DNA of 64,000 bases from Roseateles_C aquae (GCF_032337115.1 NZ_JAVXZY010000011.1:153159-217158); one strand, 5' to 3'. Shown: positions 27,525 to 37,040, counted from the first letter of the stretch. Notes: generated from the letters alone by a model not told the origin. Translations and numbers: made by a program.

Positions 27525-28391
27525 TTAAAGCGGGCCTTCGACCCGCATCGAATAGTCCACCGCCTGCACGTCCTTGGTCAGCCGGCCGATCGAGATGCGA
27601 TCGACGCCGGTGGCGGCAATCCAGCGCAGCTGATCCAGCGCCACGCCGCCCGACACCTCCAGCAGCGCCCGGCCCTGATTCAGCGTCACCGCCTCGCGCA
27701 TCATTGCCTCGCTGAAATTGTCCAGCAGCACGCTGACCGCGCCGGCGTCCAGCGCCTCGCGCAGTTCGGCAATGCTCTCCACCTCGATCTGGATATCGAC
27801 CCCGGCCTGCAGCGCCTGGGCCGCACGCAGCGCGGCGGCCACACCACCGGCCGCCGCGATATGGTTTTCCTTGATCAGGATGCCGTGATAGAGCGCCAGC
27901 CGCTGGTTGGCCCCGCCGCCCACCCGCACCGCGTACTTCTGCGCCAGGCGCAGCCCCGGAATGGTCTTGCGCGTGTCCAGCACCGCGCAGCCTTGCGGAT
28001 TCGGGCTGGCGCCGGCAATCGCGTCGACATGGGCGCGGGTCAGCGTCGCCGTGGCCGAGAGCAGCTGCAGAAAGTTCAGCGCCGGGCGCTCGGCGCTGAG
28101 CAGCGCGCGGCCATCGGCGACGATGCGGCAGACGATGCTGTCGGCGCTCATTCGCGCGCCTTCCTCGACCAGCCATTCGATCCGAGCCGAGGCATCCAGC
28201 GCCTTGAAGACGCCCTCGAACCAGTCGCGGCCGCACAGCACCGCGTCTTCGCGCACCCGCACATGGGCCCGCACGGCGCGTCCGGCGGGCACCAGCTGGG
28301 CCGTCCAGTCGCAGCGGCCAATGTCTTCAAACAAGGCCTCGCGCACATTGCGCGCCAGGGCCTCGGGCAGGGTCTCGTCGTGGTCGAACAT
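27525..28391 (-). CDS. nadC: Nicotinate-nucleotide diphosphorylase (carboxylating)
   Basis: Quinolinate phosphoribosyltransferase of NAD synthesis: quinolinate plus PRPP gives nicotinate mononucleotide, CO2 and PPi. 288 aa. Signatures: EDIGRCDWTAQLVP, ERPALNFLQLLSATAT, DTRKTIPGLRLAQKYAVRVGGG, HGILIKENHI and LLDNFSEAMM. An in-frame TTG two codons upstream of the chosen ATG is an alternative start. It follows an FAH-family gene by 24 bp. nadA and nadB are not in the window. Confidence 0.95.
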   Translation of the reverse strand: MFDHDETLPEALARNVREALFEDIGRCDWTAQLVPAGRAVRAHVRVREDAVLCGRDWFEGVFKALDASARIEWLVEEGARMSADSIVCRIVADGRALLSAERPALNFLQLLSATATLTRAHVDAIAGASPNPQGCAVLDTRKTIPGLRLAQKYAVRVGGGANQRLALYHGILIKENHIAAAGGVAAALRAAQALQAGVDIQIEVESIAELREALDAGAVSVLLDNFSEAMMREAVTLNQGRALLEVSGGVALDQLRWIAATGVDRISIGRLTKDVQAVDYSMRVEGPL

Positions 28392-28415
28392 GGGCAAATC
28401 AGTCCAGGCGTGAAA

Positions 28416-29114
28416 TCAATCCGGGGTCGCTATTGTCAGCTGCAAGCGGTCCACCCCTTCGATCTCGCCGCTGATCACATCGCCGGGCTGCACCGGGCCG
28501 ACGCCGTCCGGCGTGCCGGTGTAGATCAGATCGCCGGGTTTCAGGTGGTAGAGCTGGGACAGATTGGCGATGATTTCCGGCACGCTCCAGATCATGTCGG
28601 CCAGATCGCCGTGCTGCTTCTGTGCGCCGTTAACGGCCAGGGTGATGGCGCCACTCTTGAGCAGCCCGGTCTCGCTGGCCCGCACCAGCGGCGTGATGAC
28701 GGCGCTCTGCTCAAAGCCCTTGGCCGTGTCCCAGGGGCGGCCGTTGGCCTTGGCCTCGGCCTGCAGATCGCGGCGTGTCATGTCCAGGCCCGCGGCATAG
28801 CCCCAGATCGCCGCCTGGGCCACCTCGGGCGTGACGCGAAACAGCGGCGCGCCGATGGCCACCACCAACTCCATCTCGTAATGGTAGTTCTTGGTGCCTG
28901 GCGGATAAGCCACCGTGCTGCCGCTGGCCACCAGCGCATTGGCCGGCTTGCTGAAGTAGAACGGTGGCTCACGCTCCGGATCGCTGCCCATCTCGCGGGC
29001 ATGGGCGGCGTAATTGCGGCCAACGCAGAAGATGCGCGCCACCGCGTATCGGGCATCGCTGCCACGCACGGCCACGCTGGGCTGGGGTTCGGGAGGGAAG
29101 ACGTAGCTGCTCAT
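28416..29114 (-). CDS. Fumarylacetoacetate hydrolase-family protein (fumarylpyruvate hydrolase-like)
   Basis: 232 aa from the ATG at 29114 (MSSYVFPPEPQPS). Metal-dependent C-C hydrolase fold: FCVGRNYAAHAREMGSD, PFYFSKPANALV, YHYEMELVVAIG with the acidic metal ligands, GYAAGLDMTRRDLQ, and LIYTGTPDGVGPV. Length and motifs fit the small fumarylpyruvate hydrolase type of the gentisate pathway, but no gentisate genes are nearby, so the substrate is uncertain. Confidence 0.9.
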   Translation of the reverse strand: MSSYVFPPEPQPSVAVRGSDARYAVARIFCVGRNYAAHAREMGSDPEREPPFYFSKPANALVASGSTVAYPPGTKNYHYEMELVVAIGAPLFRVTPEVAQAAIWGYAAGLDMTRRDLQAEAKANGRPWDTAKGFEQSAVITPLVRASETGLLKSGAITLAVNGAQKQHGDLADMIWSVPEIIANLSQLYHLKPGDLIYTGTPDGVGPVQPGDVISGEIEGVDRLQLTIATPD

Positions 29115-29222
29115 GCAGGAGATCCCGGGGTAGTGCAGGAGACGCCAGCATACGACGACGTGCACACGGCCGGCAGCCCGTCCGACTGGCAAAGCCGCCC
29201 GGCTTCGTATAGGGTGGCGGCC

Positions 29223-30377
29223 ATGACGCGTTTACCGGCCCCCGCGCCCCTCTCATCCTCGCTACCCAGCGCCACTCATGGCCGCCTTGCCGCCTCCGGC
29301 CTGCTGCTCGGTGCCCTGCTGCTGGGCGGCTGCGCCAGCCATCAGCAGCTGCCGGTGCGTAGCAGCTCGACGACGCCGCCACCGGCCCTGCCCAGCAGCC
29401 CCGATCGTGACGGCGCCGAGGCCGTGGTGCCGCCGAATCTGAACCAGGTGCCCGATGCCCAGCCGCGGCTGGAAGCCATCCGCAAGGGCGGCCCGAACAA
29501 GCCCTACGAGGCGCTCGGTCAGCGCTACGAACCGATGACCGAGGACGCGCCCTTGGTCGAACGCGGCCTGGCCTCCTGGTATGGCAAGAAGTTCCACGGC
29601 CGGCCGACCTCTTCCGGTGAGGTCTACAACATGTACGCGATGACCGGCGCCCACGCCACCATGCCCATTCCGAGCTATGCGCGGGTGCGCAACCCCGCCA
29701 ATGGCCGCGAGGTGATCGTGCGCATCAATGACCGTGGCCCCTTTCACCCGGGCCGCATCATCGACCTCAGCTACACCGCCGCCCTGAAGCTCGATGTGCT
29801 GCGCGGCGTCTCGCCGGTCGAGGTCGAACGCATCACCTATGAAGCCATCCGCACCGGCGCCTGGCAGCGCGGTGCCGTGGCGCCGGTCTATGCCGCCGCC
29901 GAAGCTGCCGGTGCGCCGAGCACGGTGAGCACGGCGATGCTGGCAACGGAGAGCGCGCCTCCTTCAACTGCCTCGGCAGTGGCCAACACGCCATCAACCG
30001 CCTCGTCGAACGGCTTGCCGCAAGACCTGACCCCGCTTACCGTCAGCGCAAGCATCGCCGCCAAGCCGAGCGCAGCGCCGCCCACGGTCAGCGCCATAGC
30101 GCCAAACCCACAGGCCGCGATGCCGCTGGCGCGCGCCTCGGCCCCGGGCTTCTGGATACAGCTGGGTGCCTTCAGCCGGCTCGATGGCGCTGAGCAGTTC
30201 CGCCAGAAGCTGCTGAAGGAGCTGGACTGGATGGGCCCGCTCTTGGCCATCTTCAAGGAGAGCAGCCTGCACCGGCTGCAGGCCGGCCCCTATGCCAGCC
30301 GCGAGGACGCCCGTCAGGCGGCCGAGCGGGTGCGCCTGGCGCTGGCCCTGACACCGCTGGTGGTCGAACGGCGCTGA
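29223..30377 (+). CDS. rlpA: RlpA, septal-ring lipoprotein with DPBB and SPOR domains
   Basis: Lytic transglycosylase acting on denuded peptidoglycan at the septum. 384 aa from the ATG at 29223. Lipoprotein signal with lipobox LLLGGC, double-psi beta-barrel (GLASWYGKKFHGRPTSSGE, VRINDRGPFHPGRIIDLS), a long Ala/Thr/Ser/Pro-rich linker (about 215-305) and a C-terminal SPOR domain (FWIQLGAFSRLDGAEQFR, RLQAGPYASREDAR). The frame is open far upstream through the nadC/FAH region, which is antisense and not coding. Confidence 0.95.
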   Translation: MTRLPAPAPLSSSLPSATHGRLAASGLLLGALLLGGCASHQQLPVRSSSTTPPPALPSSPDRDGAEAVVPPNLNQVPDAQPRLEAIRKGGPNKPYEALGQRYEPMTEDAPLVERGLASWYGKKFHGRPTSSGEVYNMYAMTGAHATMPIPSYARVRNPANGREVIVRINDRGPFHPGRIIDLSYTAALKLDVLRGVSPVEVERITYEAIRTGAWQRGAVAPVYAAAEAAGAPSTVSTAMLATESAPPSTASAVANTPSTASSNGLPQDLTPLTVSASIAAKPSAAPPTVSAIAPNPQAAMPLARASAPGFWIQLGAFSRLDGAEQFRQKLLKELDWMGPLLAIFKESSLHRLQAGPYASREDARQAAERVRLALALTPLVVERR

Positions 30378-30389
30378 GGGTCGCCCGGA

Positions 30390-31148
30390 TCAGCGGCCGC
30401 CGCCGATGTCCAGCATCGCACCGACCGTGTAACTGGCGGCGTCCGACAGCAGCCAGGCGATCGCCTCGGCGATTTCATCGGCCCGGCCCAGGCGCTGGAT
30501 AGGCAAGCCGGCCACCGCCTCGGGAATGCGGTCGGCCATGCCGCCGCTGGCGTGAATCTCGGTGTCGATGATGCCGGGGCGCACGCCATTGACGCGTATG
30601 CCCTCGCCAATCACCTCGCGGGCCAAGCCGATGGTGAAACTGTCGATCGCCCCCTTGCTGGCCGAATAGTCAACATAGATGCCCGGCGAACCGAGCTGGG
30701 CCGCCCGCGAGGACACGTTGACGATGGCACCGCCCGGCCCGCCATGGCGTCGGCTCATGCGCAGAATCGCCTGCTTGGCGCAGAGAAAGCTGCCCAGCAC
30801 ATTGACGCGGAACACCGCCTCGATGCGGGCCACGCTCATCTCGTCGACCCGCACCGCCGGCGCGACGATGCCGGCATTGTTGACCAGGCCCGTCAGGCAG
30901 CCCAACTCGGCATCGATGCGCTCGAACATCTGCTGCACCTCGGCCTCGTCGCCGACATCGGCCGGCACGCAGATGACGCGCCGACCAAGCTGACGCAATT
31001 CTTCGGCCAGCGCCTGCGCAGCAGCGGCTTCACGCCGGTAGTTCAGCGCCAGATCGTGGCCGCGAGCGGCCAGCAGTCTGGCGGTGGCGGCGCCGATGCC
31101 ACGGCTGGCGCCGGTGATCAGTGTGAGCGGTGGGGTCAGAGCTTGCAT
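30390..31148 (-). CDS. SDR-family oxidoreductase
   Basis: 252 aa, classical short-chain dehydrogenase. Cofactor motif TGASRGIG followed by LNYRREA (Arg after the second strand suggests NADP), NNAG, catalytic Ser in VNVSSRAAQ, YxxxK as YVDYSASKGAID. The C-terminus ends in DIGGGR. Similar to glucose-1-dehydrogenase/FabG-like enzymes; substrate unknown. Convergent with rlpA, 12 bp apart. Confidence 0.93.
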   Translation of the reverse strand: MQALTPPLTLITGASRGIGAATARLLAARGHDLALNYRREAAAAQALAEELRQLGRRVICVPADVGDEAEVQQMFERIDAELGCLTGLVNNAGIVAPAVRVDEMSVARIEAVFRVNVLGSFLCAKQAILRMSRRHGGPGGAIVNVSSRAAQLGSPGIYVDYSASKGAIDSFTIGLAREVIGEGIRVNGVRPGIIDTEIHASGGMADRIPEAVAGLPIQRLGRADEIAEAIAWLLSDAASYTVGAMLDIGGGR

Positions 31149-31246
31149 GTGCCAATTCTGTCCCAGGATTCAACGCCGCCGCCGGCTGAGCGCTATACGT
31201 CTGCATTGGCATTTGCGATGATGCGTGCGCCCGGCCACGACCACCC

Positions 31247-32404
31247 ATGCTGACCTTCGACGCTCCCACCCTGCTGATGGTCAACGCAGTATTCAACTGC
31301 TTTGGGGCGCTGGTGTGGCTGAGCCTGGCCCTGGTGCTGCGCATTGCGCCACGGGCGGCAGGCGCGATGGCGGCGGCGCATCTGTTGCTGGTGCCAGCCT
31401 TGCTGCCCATCGAGGTCTCCGAATGGTCAGGTTGGTGGTCCGATCTGCTCAAGCTGCTGGCCATGGGCTTGCTCACCCTGGGTGTGCGCCAGCTGCTGCG
31501 GCTGCGCCAGACTCGATTGGATATCGGCCTGGTCGGGATGGGCGGCATCGTCGTGCTGCTGGTGCAGGCGCTCGCCGACCATGCCCTCGCCAGCCTGCTG
31601 CCTACCGCGGTGACGATGACACTGCTGGCCCTGCTGTGCTGTCGCGACGTTCTGATCGGTGCCGCCCCAGGCTTTCGGCGCCTGGTGACGGCGCTGATGG
31701 CGGCGCCCTTTGCCGCGCTGGCCCTGGTCAATATGGTCCGCATCGCCGCCGCCCTGAACCTGCTGCCTGGCGGCGAGCTGATGTTGCAGCCGCGTCAACA
31801 GAGCGCCCTGCTGGCCGGCCTGTGGCTGGTGCTGTGCCTGGCCATGTCGACCGGCTTGATCGCGATGGTGCTACAGCGCTTGATCGCGCGCATTGAGCAG
31901 CTGACCCGGACCGACACCTTGACCGGCGCGCTCAATCGGCGTGCCTTTCAAGAGCAGTTGCAGTTGCTGCAGGCACGTCGCCGGCGCGGCCATGCCTATG
32001 CGCTGCTGATGATTGACGTCGATCACTTCAAACGCATCAATGATCAGTTCGGCCATGCCGCCGGCGACGCCGCGCTGCAGCACCTGGTGGCGGTGCTCAA
32101 GGGTGGCATCCGTGATGTTGATCTGCTGGGCCGGCTCGGTGGTGAGGAGTTCTGCCTGCTGCTGCCCGACACGCGCCTGAATGCCGCCACCGAGGTCGCC
32201 GAGCGGCTGCGCCAGCGCCTGCACCTGGCGCCGCTGCGCTGGCGCGATCAGCAGCTGCCGATGACGGCCAGCTTCGGCCTGACGACCGGCCAGGCCAGCG
32301 ACAAGGATGGCAGCGCGACGCTGGCCGCCGCCGACGCAGCGCTGTATGCCGCCAAGCGCGGCGGCCGCGACCGCGTCTGCATTGCCGAGGGCCCGAAGCC
32401 ATGA
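31247..32404 (+). CDS. Membrane diguanylate cyclase, tandem copy 1
   Basis: 385 aa. Six or more hydrophobic helices (about residues 8-215), then a GGDEF domain with the active GGEEF variant (GRLGGEEFCLLLPDT) and an RxxD site (RDVD) five residues before it. Substrate-side segments DTLTGALNRRAF and DVDHFKRINDQFGH are intact. It overlaps the next gene by 4 bp; the two proteins share architecture and many segments and look like a tandem duplication. Confidence 0.93.
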   Translation: MLTFDAPTLLMVNAVFNCFGALVWLSLALVLRIAPRAAGAMAAAHLLLVPALLPIEVSEWSGWWSDLLKLLAMGLLTLGVRQLLRLRQTRLDIGLVGMGGIVVLLVQALADHALASLLPTAVTMTLLALLCCRDVLIGAAPGFRRLVTALMAAPFAALALVNMVRIAAALNLLPGGELMLQPRQQSALLAGLWLVLCLAMSTGLIAMVLQRLIARIEQLTRTDTLTGALNRRAFQEQLQLLQARRRRGHAYALLMIDVDHFKRINDQFGHAAGDAALQHLVAVLKGGIRDVDLLGRLGGEEFCLLLPDTRLNAATEVAERLRQRLHLAPLRWRDQQLPMTASFGLTTGQASDKDGSATLAAADAALYAAKRGGRDRVCIAEGPKP

Positions 32405-33567
32405 TGCCCGCCAGCGATCCACGCACGCTGCTGGCGGCCATCGTGCTGATCTTCCTGTTTGCCGGCATCGTCTGGCTGCTGCTGGCCTCGGGCATTCGGG
32501 TGACGCCGCGCGCCTCCTACTGCCTGGCCTTGACCAACCTGATGCTGGCCGGCTCGCTGCTGACCCATGCCGCCCGTGGTTACGGGCCGGACCTGTTGTG
32601 CTTTTGGGGTTCGGACCTGTTCGCCCTCTGCGGCTTTACCGCCTTCCGGCTTGGCATACCGCTGATCGCTGACCATGTGCCGCGCCGCTGGCCCAGCCTG
32701 GCCCTGGTGGTAGGCACCGCGCTGCTGCTGCTCGAAGTGCCCTACCGCGGCGATATGCAGCTGCATGGCGTGGTGATTTACACCGCGCTGTCGCTGCTGT
32801 GCGGCGCCGCCGGCTGGGATGCCTTCAGGCTGCTGCGCCAGCGGTTGCGCTGGCGCTCCGCGCTGGGTCTGGCGGCGCCTTTCATTGTCTTCACGCTGAT
32901 GATGGCGCTGCGTGGCGTCGAGGCGTTGCTGGCACCGGAGCGCATGAACAGCATGGGCAGCAACAATGCCTTCAATATTGCCTGGCTGTGGTCAATGCTG
33001 GCGCTGAATCTGGTGATCAACGCCAACGTGGCCTTCCTGATCCTGACGCGCCTGGTGTTGAACATCCAGCGGCTGACGCGGCGCGACCCGCTGACCGACT
33101 GCTGGAACCGCCGTGCGCTCTCCGAAGCGATGGAGCGCGAGCATGCCCGGCTGCAACGTGGTTCTCGCTACACCTTGGTGATGGTCGATATGGACCATTT
33201 CAAGCGCCTGAACGACACGCTGGGCCATGCGGCCGGTGATCTTGCCCTGCAAGCCCTGGTACAGGCGCTGATGCCCTGTGTGCGCGACATCGACATGCTC
33301 GGCCGCCTCGGCGGCGAGGAGTTCTGCGTGCTGCTGCCCGATACCGACCTGGCCGGCGCGGCACTGGTGGCCGAACGGATGCGGGCCAATCTGGAGGCGC
33401 ACCCCTTTGAGTACCAGGGCAAGACCTGGCCCCTGACGGCCAGCTTTGGCATCGCCGAGGCCGGCCGCGAGGAGATCAGCGCCGAGCAGGTGCTGATGCG
33501 CGCCGACCAGGCGCTCTACCAGGCCAAGGCGCAGGGGCGCAACCTCGTGCAGGCCAGCGGCGCCTGA
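32401..33567 (+). CDS. Membrane diguanylate cyclase, tandem copy 2
   Basis: 388 aa. Same plan as its neighbour: multi-helix N-terminus, GGDEF domain with GRLGGEEFCVLLPDT, RxxD (RDID), DPLTDCWNRRAL and DMDHFKRLNDTLGHA. The membrane part is diverged while the catalytic part is well kept, suggesting different input signals. Translation is probably coupled to copy 1 through the ATGA overlap. Confidence 0.93.
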   Translation: MMPASDPRTLLAAIVLIFLFAGIVWLLLASGIRVTPRASYCLALTNLMLAGSLLTHAARGYGPDLLCFWGSDLFALCGFTAFRLGIPLIADHVPRRWPSLALVVGTALLLLEVPYRGDMQLHGVVIYTALSLLCGAAGWDAFRLLRQRLRWRSALGLAAPFIVFTLMMALRGVEALLAPERMNSMGSNNAFNIAWLWSMLALNLVINANVAFLILTRLVLNIQRLTRRDPLTDCWNRRALSEAMEREHARLQRGSRYTLVMVDMDHFKRLNDTLGHAAGDLALQALVQALMPCVRDIDMLGRLGGEEFCVLLPDTDLAGAALVAERMRANLEAHPFEYQGKTWPLTASFGIAEAGREEISAEQVLMRADQALYQAKAQGRNLVQASGA

Positions 33568-33587
33568 ACCGATTCAGCTCGACCGCT

Positions 33588-35228
33588 TCAGGCCAGGGCC
33601 ACCCGGTTGCGGCCGAGGTGCTTGGCGCGGTACATGGCCGAATCGGCCCGCGCGATCAGCAAGTCGGTCGAGTAAGGCGCAGCGCTGGCCAGGCCAATGC
33701 TCAGCGTGACATCGAGGCCGGTGGCCAAATCGTTCCAGGCAAAGCGCTCCACCGCCATGCGCACCCGTTCGCAGACCTCGAAGGCGCGATCCGGCACCGT
33801 GTCGGGGAAGACGATCAGGAACTCCTCACCGCCATAGCGCAGCAGCAGATCGCTGGCCCGGGTGTTCTCCTGCAGCATCCGCGCCAGCGCCTGCAGCACC
33901 CGGTCACCGACGACATGGCCGTAATGGTCGTTGATGCTCTTGAAGCGATCGGCATCGATCAGTGCCACCGTCAGTGCGCGATTGCGCTGCTCGCAGTCCA
34001 GCATCAGCGCCGGCAGCCGCGCCTCCATGTAGCGGCGGTTGCCCAGGCCGGTCAGCGGGTCGCGCTGCGCGTGCTGTTCGAGCTCCTGGGCGCGCTCGCT
34101 CAAGGCATCGATCTGGCGGAAGGCCTGGTCGGCCAGCGCGCGCACCTGCTCGGCCTCCAGCCGCGTCACGAAGAAGCGCGATTGCGCCATCAGCTGGGCC
34201 ACGCTGCGCTGGTGGGCCAGCGATTGGAAGGCCTCCAGATGGCGCAGTGCCACCGCGATCTCGCCCACCTGCTTGGCCGCGCGGTAGCCGGTCTGGTGCA
34301 GACGCTGGCGCACAAAGCCTGGCATGGCCGTGCCGGCTGCGCGCTCCAGCGCTTGCACGCTGATCAGGGCATGGCCGGCACGCCCCTGCAACAGGTTCAG
34401 TTCCGCCTGCGAGCATTGCACCCGCCAGCTCAGCGTCTGGTAGCCCTGGCTTTGCGACTGGGCCAGCGCGGAGGCCAGCAGCGCCGCAGCATCGTCCAGC
34501 TCGCCCAGCAGCATCAGCACCTCGCCGAGATTGCTCTCGGTCAGCGCCAGCGCATAGGGCTCGCCCAACTCGCGGGCATGGGGCCGCACCTCGCGGCCGT
34601 AATGCAGTGCACGCTGCAAGGCGTCTTGGGCCACCTGGGTCTGGCCGGCATCGCGCGTCATCAGGTAGGCGCCCAGCGCCACGGTGCAGAGGTTGTTCAG
34701 CGTCACCACGCGCTCATAGGGCGTGGCGCAATCGCGCACCAGCACGGCGGCGTCGTTCATCAACCGCTCGGCCTGCCAGGGGTCGCCCATTCTTTCGAAG
34801 CAGGCACCCAGCGCGTTCAGTGCGACGGCCTTGATGCCCACATCGCCCAGTTCCTGGGCACGGGCAAAGCCCTCGTTGGCGGCTGACAAGGCGGTCTCGA
34901 AATCGCCCTGCTCGGAGGCCGCCAACGCCGTCCAGCGCAGCAATTCGCACAGCTCGATGCTGGCTCCCTGCTCGCGCAACAAGGGCAGCACGGTGGCGGA
35001 TGTCGACAGCATCGCGCTCAGATCGCCGCTGCGGAACAGGAAATAGCTCTTCAGCCGGCCGGCTTCGATCTGCTCATTCAGAAAGCCGTGCTGGCTGGCC
35101 GCGGTCCAGACCCGGCCGGCCAGACCCAGGCCTTCATCGAGATGGCCCTGCTTCTGCGCCGCGCGCGCCAGCTCCAGCCACTGGCTGAGCTGTTCCTGCG
35201 AGACCTCCGGCGCGAGCACTTCCGACAT
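33588..35228 (-). CDS. Soluble diguanylate cyclase with TPR-like N-terminus
   Basis: 546 aa, no membrane helix. Residues about 10-330 are helical tetratricopeptide-like repeats (for example SEQGDFETALSAANEGFARAQELGDVG split over repeats, and NALGACFERMGDPWQAERL), followed by a coiled-coil-like linker (FRQIDALSERAQELEQHAQ) and a GGDEF domain with YGGEEFLIVFPDT and an RASD inhibitory-site candidate. Probably controlled by protein-protein contacts. Convergent with the tandem cyclases. Confidence 0.92.
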   Translation of the reverse strand: MSEVLAPEVSQEQLSQWLELARAAQKQGHLDEGLGLAGRVWTAASQHGFLNEQIEAGRLKSYFLFRSGDLSAMLSTSATVLPLLREQGASIELCELLRWTALAASEQGDFETALSAANEGFARAQELGDVGIKAVALNALGACFERMGDPWQAERLMNDAAVLVRDCATPYERVVTLNNLCTVALGAYLMTRDAGQTQVAQDALQRALHYGREVRPHARELGEPYALALTESNLGEVLMLLGELDDAAALLASALAQSQSQGYQTLSWRVQCSQAELNLLQGRAGHALISVQALERAAGTAMPGFVRQRLHQTGYRAAKQVGEIAVALRHLEAFQSLAHQRSVAQLMAQSRFFVTRLEAEQVRALADQAFRQIDALSERAQELEQHAQRDPLTGLGNRRYMEARLPALMLDCEQRNRALTVALIDADRFKSINDHYGHVVGDRVLQALARMLQENTRASDLLLRYGGEEFLIVFPDTVPDRAFEVCERVRMAVERFAWNDLATGLDVTLSIGLASAAPYSTDLLIARADSAMYRAKHLGRNRVALA

Positions 35229-35323
35229 AGAGCCAACAACGTTTTGTCACAAACGCGCAAGCGTAGCCGAAGGCTCGCCCAAGCCTGTTGCGCCGGCGCA
35301 GACAAGCCTGCCAGAAGTCACGC

Positions 35324-35342
35324 TGTGCGCGAAATTCGCACA
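35324..35342. promoter_or_regulatory. Dyad upstream of the TPR-cyclase gene
   Basis: TGTGCG-N7-CGCACA, perfect 6-bp arms, about 100 bp upstream of the cyclase start, between two leftward genes. Possible operator; factor unknown. Confidence 0.35.
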
Positions 35343-35384
35343 ATCGTTCGCTTTTTCGCCGGCGGAGCGGCCCCAGCCCCGGGC

Positions 35385-36899
35385 TCAGCGGCTGGTGGGC
35401 ATCACGAATTCGGCGCCCTTGCCAATGCTGGCCGGCCAGCGCTGCATGATGCTTTTCTGCTTGGTGTAGAAGCGCACCCCCTCTTCGCCATAGGCATGCA
35501 TATCGCCGAACAGGCTCTTCTTCCAGCCGCCAAAGCCCTGCCAGGCCATGGGCACCGGGATGGGCACATTGATGCCGACCATGCCGACCTGAATGCGCCG
35601 CGCAAACTCCCGCGCCACATTACCGTCGCTGGTGAAGCAGGCGACACCGTTGCCGTACTCATGGGCATTGACCAGCTCGACCGCCTGGGCGAAGTCAGCC
35701 ACCCGCACGCAGGCCAGTACCGGGCCGAAGATCTCTTCCTTGTAGATGCGCATCGAGGGCTTGACCTCGTCGAACAAGGTACCGCCGGTGAAAAAGCCGT
35801 TCTCGAAGCCGGCGACCTGATGGCCCCGGCCATCAACAACCAGCTTGGCACCTTCCTCGACACCGATGGCGATGTAGTTCTCGATGCGATCACGCGCCTC
35901 GCGGGTCACGATGGGGCCCATCTCGGCATCGAGCTCCATGCCGTTCTTGATCTTCAGCGTCCGCGCCCGTTCGGCCAGCTTGGGCACGATCTTGTCGGCC
36001 ACATCGCCGACCAGCACCGCCACCGAGATCGCCATGCAGCGCTCGCCGGCCGAGCCATAGGCCGCGCCGATCAAGGCATCGACGGCCTGCTCGATATCGG
36101 CATCGGGCATCACCACCATATGGTTCTTGGCACCGCCCAGGGCCTGCACGCGCTTGCCGTTGCGAGCGCCGGTTTCGTAGATGTACTGGGCAATCGGGGT
36201 CGAGCCGACAAAGCTGATCGCCTTCACATCCGGGTGGTTCAAGAGGCCGTCAACGGCCAGCTTGTCGCCCTGCAGCACATTGAAGATGCCGTCGGGCAGG
36301 CCGGCGCGCTTGAACAGCTCGGCGATGAAGAGGCTGGGCGAGGGGTCGCGCTCGCTCGGCTTCAAGATGAAGGCATTGCCGGTCGCGATGGCCAGCGGCG
36401 CCATCCACATCGGCACCATGAAGGGGAAGTTGAAGGGCGTGATGCCCGCCACCACGCCCAGCGGCTGGCGCAGCGTCCAGTTGTCGATGCCGGTTGAGAC
36501 CTGCTCGGTGTAGTCGCCCTTGAGCAGCTGCGGCACGCCGCAGGCGAATTCGACGATGTCGATGCCGCGCGTCACCTCGCCCTGGGCATCGGTGAAGACC
36601 TTGCCATGCTCGGCGGTGATCATCGCGGCAATCTCGTCGCGGTGCTGGTTGAGCAACTCCAGGAACTTGAACATCACCCGGGCGCGGCGCAGCGGCGGCG
36701 CGTCGGCCCAGGCCGGGAACGCTGCCTGCGCGGCAGCCACGGCGCATTGCACGTCGTCGGCACTGGCCAGCTGCAGCTGGCGGGCAACGGCGCCGGTGGT
36801 CGGGTTGTAGACCGCCTGGCTGCGGCCCGAGCTGGCCGCTACGGGCTGGCCGTTGATGAAGTGGGTGAGATCGGCGCTGCTGCTGTAGGCGGGGGTCAT
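35385..36899 (-). CDS. mmsA: Methylmalonate-semialdehyde dehydrogenase (CoA-acylating)
   Basis: 504 aa aldehyde dehydrogenase that converts methylmalonate semialdehyde to propionyl-CoA in valine and inositol breakdown. Signatures: HFINGQPVAASSGR start, TPFNFPFMVPMWM, FVGSTPIAQYIYETG, catalytic Cys in GSAGERCMAIS, and EEIFGPVLACVRV. No signal. No mmsB or acyl-CoA dehydrogenase gene is adjacent. A divergent LysR gene and its palindromic operator lie directly upstream, the likely control. Confidence 0.95.
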   Translation of the reverse strand: MTPAYSSSADLTHFINGQPVAASSGRSQAVYNPTTGAVARQLQLASADDVQCAVAAAQAAFPAWADAPPLRRARVMFKFLELLNQHRDEIAAMITAEHGKVFTDAQGEVTRGIDIVEFACGVPQLLKGDYTEQVSTGIDNWTLRQPLGVVAGITPFNFPFMVPMWMAPLAIATGNAFILKPSERDPSPSLFIAELFKRAGLPDGIFNVLQGDKLAVDGLLNHPDVKAISFVGSTPIAQYIYETGARNGKRVQALGGAKNHMVVMPDADIEQAVDALIGAAYGSAGERCMAISVAVLVGDVADKIVPKLAERARTLKIKNGMELDAEMGPIVTREARDRIENYIAIGVEEGAKLVVDGRGHQVAGFENGFFTGGTLFDEVKPSMRIYKEEIFGPVLACVRVADFAQAVELVNAHEYGNGVACFTSDGNVAREFARRIQVGMVGINVPIPVPMAWQGFGGWKKSLFGDMHAYGEEGVRFYTKQKSIMQRWPASIGKGAEFVMPTSR

Positions 36900-36999
36900 G
36901 GGCTGGCTCCGTAAAACGCATGCACGAGGGCATGCCGTGTTGGCTTGCGGGCAAGTCTAGGTCGCCACCCCGGCGTTGCCAATCGAGCTGGGCTGATTT

Positions 37000-37023
37000 G
37001 ATTGTTCATTAAACTGAACAATC
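37000..37023. promoter_or_regulatory. Perfect palindromic LysR-type operator
   Basis: GATTGTTCA-ttaaac-TGAACAATC, 9-bp arms with no mismatch. It contains the T-N11-A pattern of LysR boxes and is located between the mmsA and LysR genes, 18 bp before the LysR ATG. Confidence 0.8.
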
Positions 37024-37040
37024 CAGCCGAGGTGAAGACA

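Noticed and set aside
27432..29222. N-terminal extension of the rlpA frame
   Set aside because: Antisense to nadC and the FAH-family gene; the lipoprotein signal begins at 29223.
31149..31175. TGGCACA sigma-54-like string upstream of the SDR gene at 30390-31148
   Set aside because: GG to GC spacing is wrong and the -12 element is missing.
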